From Sipunculus nudus (lineage: Eukaryota; Annelida; Sipuncula; Golfingiida; Sipunculidae): DNA of 64,000 bases. The DNA is taken from contig CM049311.1 in the NCBI GenBank assembly GCA_026874595.1, forward strand, positions 4,935,676 to 4,999,675, given 5' to 3'. Shown here piece by piece: positions 1 through 11,522 of the stretch; position 1 is the first letter of the stretch, and every line of letters begins with the position of its first letter. The notes under the pieces are model-generated. The model had not been told where the DNA came from and searched no databases. It was given only the letters and a program-made list of their open reading frames with translations. Made by a program: the position numbers and the translations under genes.

Positions 1-524
1 TGGGTAGATAAGATAACCCAATGCACTGTATCAAATAAATGTTGTGTATTATGGTTTAATTCTAGTTTGTATACTCTTTATAAAAATCAATGTTTTTATT
101 CAGTTTAACATTTATTTTTATTCTTGACATACTTATCGTGACAATATCAGTAATAATAAAACTTATTTTAATACAATATTTCAAACGTCTATATAAATAT
201 ATAAATAAGCTTTAGACTCGAAGTTCAAGGGACATAACATATTTCATAAAATAACAAAACATAACAAATCATATCAAATCAAGATCCCGTAAAACGAAAA
301 AATTGAGTAGTGACGTGACGTCATCAATGGAAAGATAAACGGTAATTAAACCAGTTTATTTTTAGAACTACTCAATACAGGTATGTGTGTATATATAGGC
401 CCTATCGATGTTATAGTTATTAAAAATATTATGAAAACCGAGGTCCTAATATAAGGTGTTCATCTTTCGGGTAAATTAAAACCATATTTAATGTAGAGGT
501 TTAAATGTATGTTAACAGTTATTA
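1..524. other. AT-rich DNA, no gene seen
   Basis: No coding signal or recognisable repeat. The only notable site is a perfect CRE palindrome TGACGTCA at 316-323, preceded by another TGACG, which by itself proves nothing about regulation. Confidence 0.6.
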
Positions 525-530
525 ACTCAC

Positions 531-720
531 CGGAGATTGACGATGGACTGGACGCGCTGTACAACCTTATGTAGTTCAAGATCTATTCCGGTTACCTTAG
601 GCCTAACGCTGCGCGTGCCTGCTCTGACGTCATAATGGTGATGACGTGTGCTCCCTTCTTCGTTAAAAGTCGATAACAGCTTTTGAAACGCGAAATTGCA
701 CGCACGCGCTTTGCTTTGCA
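531..720 (-). CDS. Possible exon with a strong splice donor, unknown product
   Basis: Read on the minus strand, about 63 codons stay open from near 720 down to 531, in a patch clearly richer in G+C and CpG than its surroundings. The frame ends exactly where a consensus donor begins: CTCCG followed by GTGAGT at 530-525, so the stop just beyond would lie in the intron. The last part of the peptide, VTGIDLELHKVVQRVQSIV, looks protein-like, but I recognise no domain. No convincing acceptor is visible. A pyrimidine-containing stretch followed by AG near 722 is possible, and a first exon is also possible because two CRE-type sites lie inside (625-632 and 642-647). The downstream intron would leave the window at position 1. 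It could equally be a chance open frame in a CpG-rich regulatory patch. Confidence 0.22.
625..647. promoter_or_regulatory. Paired CRE-like sites
   Basis: A full CRE palindrome TGACGTCA (625-632) is followed 17 bp later, start to start, by a half-site TGACGT (642-647). CREs are bound by CREB/ATF bZIP proteins. The same arrangement recurs at 43,405-43,427, which suggests a shared repeat origin. Function is inferred only from the motif. Confidence 0.35.
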
Positions 721-732
721 CTCGTTTAACAC

Positions 733-2000
733 AAAAAAGTACAAGGCTGTGAACTCAGTTGAACCCGTTGACTGTTTTTAGGCTATGCAGTTGCTGCTTT
801 ATCTACAAAGATGTTAAAGTTTACCGGTACCGAGCTAGATTTATTTAAGGTAGTTGCATTAAAATGGTTAAGCTCTATGGACTGGAATTTTAATGCATTA
901 CAAAGGCCCGTGGTGTAGTTTATATCAAGATATTCAATATAGAATATTTTGGTATTCACATCTTAAAATGTATGGAATCATACTTATCTTAATAACAATG
1001 ATACGCAATATAATTATAATGATAAATTAATAAATTATACCGTTATACTCTTAACAATTTATACTGTATGTAATTATACTTAGGCCTATCTTAATAACAA
1101 TGATACGTAATACAATTGTAATGATAATTTAATAATTATTACTAATTGTTATATTATCATTATAGGTATGCAAGCTTATCTTAGTAACGAATGGAATGTA
1201 GTTTGCTGTCCATTATTTTATGCTATAAGTTTACTGTTAAATAAATGTGATTAATCTCGTTAGAGAGGCATGACTTGTGCCCAAAATTTATTCATACTTT
1301 TTACTTCACCATCCCAAAATAAACAGGCTAGAGAGAAAATCAAGATGTTATTTTTGTTAAAATTCTGCTTAGTACTAGCGGATAGCGTTCAGCGTAGGGG
1401 TATTTAATAGCCCTACACACACACATACACACACACACACATGTATATATGTTACACTGAATCATATTTCTTTCCCGTAATGTAAAATATTATTGGTAAA
1501 GAGTTCACACCTATCCGTTGTTTCCCCATGGATCCGCACTGTGCATAATTTAGCTGTTGATATAAACTGTGAAATAATACGACAGTCTGCGACATCTATC
1601 ATATTATTTAAAAATCATTGGAACATCAGAACTTTATATTTATATGTGATTTTAACGATATCGTAATTTAAGCTCTAAGAAAAGAGCAATTTCTTGTTAG
1701 AGATAACAATTTTATCACTTTTAACTTCTCCTCAAGGTGATATTACAACTATGATTTCAATTAATTCCATGCACCGATTTTTCGGTAAAATTTCGATTGA
1801 ATTTTAATCCTTATGGATGGCATATTTAAGGAGACAACAATAAATTCATTTTATTACAGCTTAGATCAAGGATTATCAATTCAGAAAGCCATATAGAAGA
1901 GTTAAGCGCGCCTCACAGAAATTAAACAATAATTAATAGAGGTTATTCCCTTCATTATATAGGTCTTAATGCAACTGGAAATTAAAACCCTAAAAATCTG
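733..2000. other. AT-rich DNA with a CA microsatellite
   Basis: No coding or RNA gene is seen. A short CA/TA dinucleotide tract lies at 1,415-1,441. The rest is AT-rich and apparently unique within the window. Confidence 0.6.
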
Positions 2001-2006
2001 TGTTGC

Positions 2007-2058
2007 AACCACTATTGTAATAACGATCACTATTGTAATAATTGTTACAATAGTGGTT
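2007..2058. repeat. Inverted repeat in CACTATTGTAATA cluster
   Basis: The 14-bp arms AACCACTATTGTAA (2,007-2,020) and its reverse complement (2,045-2,058) match perfectly around a 24-nt loop that itself contains another CACTATTGTAATA. The motif belongs to the repeat that continues to about 2,720. Confidence 0.7.
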
Positions 2059-2239
2059 GTTATAATTCTTATTGCATTAGTGGTTGGTGTTGCAGGTGCA
2101 AATTTCTTAAAACTTTACTCGAGATTTTTTATAAAATCTTAATTCTCTCTGAAAAAAAACCCAAACAAGCATATAATTGACACTCTATCAACACCAAGGC
2201 CTTTGCTTGTATTTTAGGTGTCATTACACTATAATGACC

Positions 2240-2720
2240 CCGTCGAGCAACCATGCACTATTGTTATAATGGTCACTATCGTAATGATAACCAACGGCCC
2301 CTTATCTCACTGCTTCAAAAGCATGCTGTTTTATTCTGAATGCGTAAAAATCCATCTTTAAGTCGTTATATATGTCAAAACTAAGGTTTATTACAATAGT
2401 GACTGTTTTTACAATATTGACCGGGTCGTGTAACCAATATTGTAAGGTCACTATTGTAATAAAAACTATTGCGGCCACTTTTATCTGACGGCTTAAGCAG
2501 CAATCCCTTTCATCGTTCTTCTTAAAATGCCAGTAATTTTATATATTTGTAGTCCAGTAGACTGGTGATTTTTGTTATTCTACAATGTTGCATCCATCCA
2601 ATCATTATTGTAATAACGATCACTATTGTATTAAAAACTAGCGACCACTTATATCTGAAGGCTTAAAAAGTAATTCCTCTCATCGTCTATCTTGAAATGC
2701 CAGTAATTTTAGGGACTAAT
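2240..2720. repeat. Diverged ~170-bp tandem repeat
   Basis: The segment from TCACTATTGTAATAAAAACT through GCCAGTAATTTTA at about 2,450-2,545 recurs at about 2,620-2,715. The shared GCGRCCACTT words start at 2,471 and 2,641, giving a 170-bp period. An older, more diverged unit seems to sit at about 2,250-2,380. This resembles a small decayed satellite; no protein is encoded. Confidence 0.65.
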
Positions 2721-2792
2721 TTTCAAGAAATTACGACCGTCGAGGATAGATATCGGTCGAGTGGACTGGGCGTGGTACACTAGAAGAAGAAA

Positions 2793-2912
2793 GGGTTCCA
2801 GGTAGAACCCAAAAGGGTTCTTCGCAGTGGACTGAGTGGGGAACCTTTTAGGGTTCTAACTGGACCCTTAAATACATGGTTCTTTTTGGAACCTCCCGAG
2901 GCTTCTTGAATT
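2793..2912. repeat. GGTTCT/AGAACC foldback repeat
   Basis: AGGGTTCC, TAGAACCC, AAGGGTTCTT, GGAACCTTTT, AGGGTTCTAA, GGTTCTTTTT and GGAACCTCC follow one another in alternating orientation. Very similar GGTTCT/AGAACC repeats occur as short non-autonomous elements in many animal genomes (recall). It is non-coding. Confidence 0.55.
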
Positions 2913-2947
2913 GAACCTTACCGATCTTTTGTTTTATCATTTATATA

Positions 2948-3141
2948 CAGGGGCGAATAAAAAATTTTGGACAGGGGAAGGTCCAACCCAGGATGTCTAA
3001 TAAGCATACCTAAACGAAGTTCCTCTGGCCCAGAGAGGGAGGGGATCAGGCAGGAAAGATTTGCTAAAAGCCCTGGAAAAGATTGATGCGTCTTAAAGGG
3101 AGGGGTCCAGGCGCCTTGGACCCCTCTCTGTATCCGCAACT
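2948..3141. mobile_element. MITE-like fragment with CAGGGGCG terminus
   Basis: The left edge reads CAGGGGCGAATAAAAAATTT, like the CAGGGGCGGATC end of hAT-type miniature elements. The interior is purine-rich with AGGGAGGGG and GGTCCAGGCGCC. The right edge GTATCCGC looks like a decayed copy of the complementary end. No target-site duplication can be made out, so the hAT assignment is an inference. Confidence 0.4.
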
Positions 3142-3569
3142 TATGTTTATATCAATCTTGTGACTGTTGTTCTAACACGGAGTATTTTCTTACTCGGATT
3201 TTTTAATCTCTATAATGACTTATCTTACTCTTGTAAGAATAATAAAAAAGATGCTTAATCTTTCTGTCAGCAGCTGGTTAGGAGGCTAATCAAACTATGC
3301 TGGTGATCACTTTCAGGAAATTATGAGTGATGACAAATTTAAAAAGCAACACAATTGGTTCTTTCTATGACAAGTGCGGCAAGAAGGGTCACATTAGTGA
3401 TGTAAATTATGAAGAGTGATTGACGGATGTTGCTCACCGCCTACTTCCCTCATACTGATATAGACAATGAAATAATAATTGAAGAGAAAAATACATTTCT
3501 TTAACTGATAGATTAATGAACAGTTAGACGGAACAGAAACAAACAGCCATATTCCGTTTCTCTTGTCGT

Positions 3570-3573
<4 letters not shown>
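3142..3573. other. AT-rich DNA, nothing recognised
   Basis: No coding frame, RNA gene or internal repeat was found here. Confidence 0.6.
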
Positions 3574-3642
<69 letters not shown>

Positions 3643-3649
3643 TAGATAG
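3574..3649. repeat. GA/GACA/GATA compound microsatellite
   Basis: About 20 GA units pass into roughly eight GACA units and then GATA. A purine-rich tail of AAAGGAAAAG type continues to about 3,800 and is probably a decayed extension. Confidence 0.95.
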
Positions 3650-3799
3650 ACAGAGAAGAAAAAGGAAAAGGAAAGAAAGGAAGAGAGAAAAGAAGAGGGA
3701 CAGAATTATAGGAGAAGAACAATAGATAAGTAAATGAGAAAAACAAAGGAAATGGAATAAAAGATTGAAAACAAAAGAGAGAAGAATTTAATTGAAGAA

Positions 3800-4530
3800 A
3801 AAACTAGCAAAGCAACATAAACATTTCTTTAGGGTCACCTCTGACTATGAGCAAGTTCTCCCCGGTCATCAAGTGTCGTTGCCGGTGGGTGGTAATTTAA
3901 CAAACTAATGAGCTACAACAACCTGTATTGTCTTTGCCGCGTCACGCTGCGTCAGAGTAATTACTCCGCGTCAATGTTTGTCAGAAATGTTTCACTCGCA
4001 CGCCTGGTCGGAGTCGGGTCATTCCCAGCATCTTAATTCAGCGTTGAGTCCGACAAAGTGCGAATTAAGTATAACTTGGCAAGGATGAGGATGAGAAACA
4101 AGTACAGGTACGTTAACAACAGAGCAAAAAGAGAGCGTATACCACCACCATTGCCAGATTGTATCCAGACCAACTCCTAGCCTGATAAATGTTAATACTG
4201 GTTGTCCTCACAAACAGTTATCGCAAAATAGGGTATGAATCTTACGTGTCTGACAAATAAATAAAACTTAATTAAATTAACTGCCCCTAGCAAGAAAAAC
4301 AAGTCTTTCTCAGTTATATAAATTACGTAACACAATGAGTATGCAGCAAACATTAAAGTTTTATGTTATGTTCATAGTGGAATATATCAGAAATTTAATG
4401 TAATATCGTCGCTCAGCTGACGGATCTCGGCTGGAAATATTATGATTTTGTTAGTCCCATATACAATGTCGTCCCATTTTTCTTTTGATTGTACCGATTG
4501 CCTTATTGGAAATCGAAAATTGTATTGGGT
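3800..4530. other. No gene seen; modest GC-rich patch
   Basis: A stretch near 3,830-4,030 has more G+C and several CpGs (GTTGCCGGTG, GCGTCACGCTGCGTC) than its neighbours, but no supported reading frame. The remainder is AT-rich. Confidence 0.5.
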
Positions 4531-4743
4531 ACCTGTATCATCATATGGGCTCCACCGGCATCATCATTGAGGCCAGCTGCATCATCATATGGGCTACCTG
4601 TATTATCATAAAGTCCACCTGCATAACTATATAGGTATAATGCATCATTATGTGGGTCACCTGCGTCATGATATATGGGCCACCAATATTATAAGTATCA
4701 TATGGCCAGCCTTCAAAATAGTAAGGGTTACCTACCTCATCAG
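4531..4743 (-). repeat. Decayed ~24-bp minisatellite, possibly once coding
   Basis: About nine diverged units share the plus-strand pattern CCTGCATCATCATATGGGC, with spacings near 24 bp. Because 24 is a multiple of three, a reading frame is kept between units. On the minus strand one frame reads GSPYDDAAGLNDDAGG, and another, reached after one shift, reads DEVGNPYYFEGWPYDTYN, so acidic, glycine- and tyrosine-rich octads recur. A decayed exon for a low-complexity secreted or matrix protein would look like this, but stops and shifts are present and no homology is recognised. A non-coding minisatellite is equally likely. Confidence 0.5.
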
Positions 4744-7554
4744 AAGGACAAATTTCCTTGGTCTATATATCGAATAATGTATGGATAACTTTCTGTGATA
4801 CCGTACATGCAGATAAACCTATAGATAAACGGCAGATGACCGGAGAGAAACATAACTTCCGTCCAGCTATGATGATGTTCAGCGAGAAATTGTTAATCGA
4901 GTAAGAGTTTGGTTCAACCCTCTGGTAGGCCGAGAACAAATGTTTGTGTCGTCGTTGTACATTCCGCAGCAAGTAATTAAATAAAAAAATAATTGAAGAA
5001 AATCCAATTCTGATTGCTTTCTCTATTATAATGGAGGTAAGCAGATTTCATTTTCAACCAACGCATTATATCAGTATATGACACAATTCAGTTGTCAACA
5101 TGCTTCTTTCTCGCTAATATTGATTTATAAATTGAAATAAAACATAGTGACAGAAAAAATCGCTTTTCATAATATTGTCATGTAATTTACTTTTATGAAA
5201 ATAACAAAATATTGTTTCTGATATAGTGTGCTTTTCATTGTTATTTTTAATATTATTAAAATAGAAAAAAATAACAAAAAGAAAATACCGGTTTAGATAC
5301 CCTAATGAACACAGTACCAGATTGAAAGTACTTAATAACTTATGTTGTTTTAACTTTAGTTAAAAAGACAAATGAACTTATTTTAAACTTGAGTAGTTTT
5401 AGTCAGGGATCGTAATTAAATACCAGTACGTAAAGGAATGACCGTTAATAAATGTTTAGTGCAGATGATACACACAAATATCCCAATTTGGTTTTATTTC
5501 ATGTCGTGACACGTGCTGCTTCAGTCAGTGTATTCTTCAAACTTACCTGAAAACAGGAATAATATACAGGAGAACGGAGAAAATGTTGCCGAAGATGAAT
5601 GGAGGTTAGCATGTGCTTTCAAGGGCACATTTTTATATCGTATGTTCTAAACTGGTTCTCTAGCCTCTTTTTGCCTTGTTATTCCTTCCTCTTAAACAAC
5701 GGCTACATTATTTGACACAGGGACCAATCTCTATGTTTTCACAAGTAGCAAGTTTTTTAAGGTTATGTTGACTGCAGTGAACCAATCAGAGGCCGGCAGT
5801 AATCCAGCGGGACAGGAAAATTAAATACGCTTGGCTAGGTTGGGTATATCAGGCGTAAATTATGAATACTGGGTCATATAAAAGTCAGTAAGCAGCCATA
5901 ATGTCATATATCATTAGAGGTTTCCATCGCAGTAAGTAAGTTATCTAGTGTAAATGATTCATATATCGAATATTCTAAATGTGACCCAGGTAAGGGTCGC
6001 CCTTCAGGTACGTTGCCTTATGTAACGCTAAGAGTGGGAAGCCCGTCTTAGGCTGTAACCGTACTAGCAAATAATCCGGATGTGAATCGGTTTTTCTCTG
6101 TCCGCACTAGGCCATTTATCCGCATCAGTTTAGTTTACAGTAAACCCGTTTTTAGTGCGTACAGACAAACCCGCTTTTAGTCCGAATGAGTTAAGTTTCA
6201 GCCAACGGCCTTGACCGCCACCCTTTATGTTGTCCTAGCATGAGTTGCGAGAGGGAGCGTTCAGTTGCAGGCCTGCTGAATGGGATTACGAACCAAGTGC
6301 GGATACGGCTTTAGTTAAAGTACAGGACAAAGTCGAACCTATAGTTTAGGCCCATACATATAAAGTCATTTCAAATTTAAATATATTTTTTTAATGACCA
6401 CTTAGATGGCGAGTTCTGAATCTATAATTTCCCATTTCACTTCTCTGCATGATTTTACCGGTCGAGAGTCAAATATGTACAATTTTGATAATGTTTGATT
6501 GATAGAAAGGTTTCATACCGACAAGTAAGATAGCATTTCGCAGCATTGAAAAATGATTTTTTAATTACAAGTCATGCTGATTTAAGTCCGAACTCTCTTT
6601 TTCCAAAAATCCCTCATACCAACAAATAGCGATACAATCAAATGACATTTAATTATGCAAGTTTTTAGACATCGCATCCTTACCACACGATTTAAAATAA
6701 TCTTTAAGTGAAACAGCTAATTAAAGTTGACAAATAATTGTAATGTAGCAGCGATTAAATTAAGTGATTTATAGATAACGCCGAAGTGATAAAATGTCCA
6801 TTCCTACATTAAACATTCGCCATTTCCTTGTGTAAGTGGGTCTGGTAGACTGGCTTCAAACCTGAAATTTAATGCTTTATGAACTTTAGTATGCTTCCAC
6901 ATCGGGAGACCATTTTAATTTAGTATTTCATCTTTAAGCACACTTAGACCCTAGACTTTACAAAGCAGAAAGAGATGATATATACATTATTCCGAGAGAC
7001 GGATATACATGTTATTTATGCTTAAATAATTCTTCCTGTATCACCAAAATGTCTGTATAGTTATTTCATTGTAGAATATTTGAAAAAAAGCATTATCTTT
7101 CAATAAACATAGTTCCCGATGCATTCCACTGGAAATAAATAGTTGTCCATTTATGATACCAGCCAAGACCTACGCCTATAAGAATAAACAAACGAATACG
7201 TGATGTTTCATTCTCCGGTATCCATATATCATATTTTTTGCGTTTGTTATATATAAATATGTTTAACAGTGCATTTATCATGGTCGGGCCGGGTCCTCTG
7301 TGGGTTCATATGAAATTAAATTCCTCCCTTTGACTTGACTGACATTGACAAATCCATGTCTATGTTCATCAAAGAACAAAGGTATTTCGGCGTTAGATCG
7401 GTGACCACTTGTGTGTTTTTAGGTTACAGCTGGCAATGTGATCGATTTCACTCACCGAGATTGACCGCGGCAGTGAGAAAATAAACGTTATCAGAAGTAA
7501 CGGATTTTTGCCTTATTTGACATGATGTGCCCTTTCCGTGTAATGTAACATTGC
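4744..7554. other. Long stretch without recognised features
   Basis: Mostly AT-rich. A less AT-rich section at about 5,960-6,340 has scattered CpGs and the words GTCCGCACTAGGCC and CGGCCTTGACCGCC, but no reading frame or splice signals that I would defend. A CCAAT-type word, ACCAATCAGAGGCC, at about 5,779-5,792 resembles one at about 63,697. No RNA gene is seen. Confidence 0.5.
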
Positions 7555-7557
7555 TAG

Positions 7558-7657
7558 GGCCCTATGTTACTGTTGTCATCACCTATGAGACAAATTCCTG
7601 TTTTCCACTTTTTCCAGTTTCCTATCGTATCTCTGATTTTTTTATTTTCTCCCCCAC

Positions 7658-7698
<41 letters not shown>

Positions 7699-7699
7699 A

Positions 7700-7745
<46 letters not shown>

Positions 7746-7812
7746 GTGTGTGTGTGTGTGTTCGGCAGCCCCTGTGTCAGTGACTATCGTATCCCTGAAT
7801 TTCAGTTCTTCT

Positions 7813-7864
<52 letters not shown>

Positions 7865-7915
7865 TTTCATTTATATTAGTAAAAGTCATCATCAACAAAA
7901 AAAATTCCCTCTCTC

Positions 7916-7946
<31 letters not shown>

Positions 7947-7963
7947 CGCTCTCTGTCTCTCTG

Positions 7964-8052
<89 letters not shown>

Positions 8053-8140
8053 TTGTGTTGGCGTATGTGAGAGAGAGAGAGAGTTTGTGCGTCCAGTAGC
8101 CCCTATGTTAGATAACCTGCTCCAAGTACCTGAATTTTCA
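7558..8140. repeat. Compound TC/AT/TG/CA microsatellites within a repeated unit
   Basis: Three blocks of pyrimidine and AT/TG dinucleotide repeats (7,659-7,760; 7,818-7,864; 7,905-8,080) are separated by short unique pieces that are copies of one another. TATCGTATCTCTGATTT (about 7,623) matches TATCGTATCCCTGAATTT (about 7,785), and GCAGCCCCTGTGT (about 7,765) matches GTAGCCCCTATGT (about 8,096). Long open frames across it arise from the simple repeats and are not genes. Confidence 0.85.
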
Positions 8141-8860
8141 AATGTATAGGCTTAGCTTTGGTACATACACATTATGAGTGGTTTTTGTACGTTCTTATTT
8201 GTGCATCCATACCATATCGCAACATTAGCTTCTCCGCCAGTCTTGTTTCTTCTCAGATAAAAAAAACATATCAGCGCGTAGCTGTGTTTGTAAATAGATA
8301 ACTGAGCCCCTGTAGAGGATCATGCGGGGATTGTCTGCCATTAGAAAGACACAATGAAACGTATTACAAAATGAGTGATAAAATAGTGATCTGTTTATTG
8401 AATTCAAAAGGTTTGTAGCGTGGTTTAAAATCTTGTTGAAATAAAAGGGTGTTTTTTTTTAAATCTTGTATGTCTTACACAATCGTTTTGATTTTTTTTT
8501 TACTATATGTTTCGTAGACCAATTGCCACCACAATATTGAAAAAGGTGGCGCCTCCTGTATTTCCAGCAAGAGTGTATTGATGACGAGTGTTGGGTGATT
8601 TAAATATATGTAGACACAAAAAATTTTCTTTAAAAAATAAATGAACGAAACAATGTCTGAACCCAGGCATATGGAAATTTCAATAAAAATTCACTTTTCG
8701 TTTAAAAGTGATTGTTGAAAAAATATTTGGACTTGTCAGTTGCAACGGAGTTATATAGAGAGACCTCTGTTGGGGGTAGTCAGTCCACAATTCTGGGACA
8801 CAGTGTTGTTGGCAGACAGTGTTTTTAAATTATTTCATTAGCAGAATATGTGTTTACCAT
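8141..8860. other. AT-rich DNA, nothing recognised
   Basis: No supported coding or RNA feature is present. Confidence 0.55.
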
Positions 8861-8865
8861 TTCAT

Positions 8866-8930
8866 TATACCCCTCCAGGAGGTATTGCATTTTGCCACTG
8901 TTGGGTTTTTGGTTGGTTTGTCTGGTTTTA
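8866..8930 (+). repeat. Dispersed repeat fragment TTATACCCCTCCAGGAGGT
   Basis: The sequence TTATACCCCTCCAGGAGGT, followed by a G/T-rich GGTTGGTTTGTCTGG tail, looks like the end of a dispersed repeat that I recall from several marine invertebrate genomes. The copy is short and the family is uncertain. Confidence 0.35.
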
Positions 8931-8984
8931 TTAATATTTTGTCGAGATCTATAGGTAACACCCGGGGACAGTCCCTTAACCTTT

Positions 8985-9440
8985 GAAGGTAATCCGTGTC
9001 AAAACATTTTAAAAAGCAATTTCGAGATAGACGTGTTTCCTCAGTGTGTAGCGATTTCAGATTACCAACCCTTCTGAATACCGGAAGGGGGGGGGGGGGG
9101 TAACTTGAAATCGATTTCAGATTACCCCCTAAAAATACAGATTACCCCTTCAAAGTAGAGTATTTCTTGTGTTTGTTTGATTAAAATTCTTAAAATTCTT
9201 CTGGACTTCTCAAATTAGATTGAATCTTTGCTAATTTATATTTGTATCTATAATGTGTCAACCGCTTTGGCGACGATAAATTTTACATATATTGACATCA
9301 GGCGTTTCTCACTTGTTTCATAACAACAATATTCCATGAGTTAAAAGCGTAAGAATTTATCAATTATAAGCCAGGAGGTAATCTAACCAGTGCGGGCGTT
9401 ACCTGAAATTCGGTTTAGTCTACCTCAGAGGGTAATATGA
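8985..9440. repeat. Cluster of AGATTACC/GGTAATCT motifs with a G14 run
   Basis: CAGATTACC occurs at about 9,058, 9,118 and 9,137 and its complement-type words GGTAATCT/GGTAATCC at about 8,988 and 9,378. CGATTTCAGATTACC is repeated at about 9,052 and 9,112. A run of 14 G residues lies at 9,087-9,100. This looks like a decayed foldback or tandem element. Confidence 0.45.
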
Positions 9441-10853
9441 ACTCTGTTCTTACGGTGAGAGTAAACCTTGATTCAAACGAAATAGATGATAAACCGTGAC
9501 ACGTCCTTCTCACTCTTAAGTTTCATATATTTGAAGCGCTTGCATAACACACACCAACAATTTGATCAAGATCCTTGTAATATTCCGGATTAAGTGATCC
9601 AGAATGTCAGCGGATGTATGATGTCTTTGAGTGCATTCTAGTTTGTTTATCTAACGATAGGTACAAGTATCGATACCCTTTATGGAGATTTAATAGATGT
9701 TGTCTTTGTTCCAAGACACTCTCTAAGACACATTCATGAATCATAAATCACCAATAAAATTACGTCGTTTTGCTTCTGTAGGACCCGAAGCCTTGTTAGC
9801 GTTCTCGATATTATTATTATTTTTTATTTTCTCGTGTTTTTATTTTTAATTTATTTTTTTTTATTTATATTTCACTGAACATATTAAAAAATGAAAAAAT
9901 GTTTACATGTTCACATTAAATGCAAGTGAATCACCTTTAGAAAAAAAAACTTGGATATGACAAACCATATTCTATATCACTACATGTATGATCGCTTTTC
10001 AATCATTAGTTTGCTAATTTGTTGTAAAATATCACAAACTTGTGACGATAATAATGATATCAGAAGTTTGATATGATGCAGCTATTTACTAGGAGAATAT
10101 GTGTTTACTACCAATGGAAACAAATCTATAGTTTTGTATCATGAGAAAAAATAAGTGTATTTTTTCACATAACTCCAAAAACCATGTCTTATTTAAATAT
10201 AGCCAGTTATACAGCTCGGAGAAATGCGTCTTCTAATGAATTTTGTATAGCAGTCTGTTAATTTAGAGTAAAACCAGCCCTATAATAGGATTTATATTGG
10301 TTTTTACCTTATCATATTCCCAGGTGTTGAGTAATCCAAATAAACAATCCAAAAGAGAGACCAATTATTTTACTTCAGTTTGTATAATTTAACAAGCAAA
10401 GCCCGATGAAGCCAGCGCATCATGTTAGCAGTCTGTTTTTATACATATCGTCTCACTTTAATTTACATGCTTCTTGAAAAGTGAAAATAATTTTGTTAAT
10501 TGAGAAGACTTGCCTGGGAATACCTTTCTATCCGGACTACAATAAAAATGACCGGTACAGTTTCTTAAAATAACATCTATAGCTCTGACATTCTTAGGCG
10601 TAAATGATTTCTAATAAATCAAATTACATTCTCCCATGTTTATTAATTAATAATAAATAATAATAATTATAATTATTATCATTAATCAATTAATTTTTTA
10701 ATTAACAATACTGTCGTCTCAGACATCAAGACATATTTAATTGTTCTTTATATTTTTCTTTCTCCATTGACGACAAAAAAAAATTATGATTTACATTGAC
10801 AATATCACATTACATGTGCATATATACAATCAGTCCGGTACGCTTGTACGAAC
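9441..10853. other. AT-rich DNA, nothing recognised
   Basis: T-rich and AT-rich low-complexity DNA (about 9,808-9,890 and 10,640-10,710), with no coding or RNA gene recognised. Confidence 0.55.
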
Positions 10854-10904
10854 ATACGAGTATACAAATGTATACAGCAACTGTATACATTTGTATACTC
10901 GTAT
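10854..10904. repeat. Perfect 24-bp-arm hairpin
   Basis: The 24-bp arm at 10,854-10,877 and its exact reverse complement at 10,881-10,904 are separated only by CAA. Each arm contains the words ATACGAG and GTATACAG. It would extrude as a cruciform or fold as an RNA hairpin. It may be the remains of a foldback element. Confidence 0.9.
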
Positions 10905-11522
10905 AAGACATATGCGCAAATCTACATAGAAATGGGTTTTTAATTTACATATATATATTTTATATGTTTTTTATGACATAGTATTATAAATTTTCATTAT
11001 TTGTAATTACATTTCCAGTACTTCGTATACATATTCTATGGTCTTTCTCACTTTAATTTCAGACTTGCACGTTTTAGCTGATGTTTGGGATACGACATAA
11101 AACTTCCGTGTGTAACTTTTTATTTTGTAAATATACAAAATCGGCTGCTGTCGTCTCATTTATTTAGTAGGATGGGAACATCTTCTCCCACTTTATGTTG
11201 TTGACGGTACCTATATAATGTTTTTCAGCAATGGTACGTTCAATATATTCTGTGATTTTCAAACAATTTTGAAAATGCTTAAATGAAGTTGCCTGTTGGT
11301 GTACGCTTCGATTCAAGATGTGTATATATCAACAACATCTTATTTATGTATATCTTTTTGTATATATCACTTCAGGTTTTTAACCAGGCGTGAAAATATT
11401 CAGGGTCGCTGCCCGAGACTTTATCTCATAACAAAAGCTTCTGGTCACATAACATTGACTCACTGAATGCTGTATTGTTTCATTTTCAACAAATCAATAA
11501 GAACATCTCTGCCGTTCACTTA
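10905..11522. other. AT-rich DNA, nothing recognised
   Basis: This stretch lies just beyond the 3' end of the minus-strand LINE at 11,523. Its 3' untranslated region may extend here, but no poly(A) tail or target-site duplication is visible. Confidence 0.4.

Noticed and set aside
7554-8099. Long frames across the microsatellites
   Set aside because: They encode only SLSLS, YIYIY and CVCVC runs from TC, AT and TG repeats.
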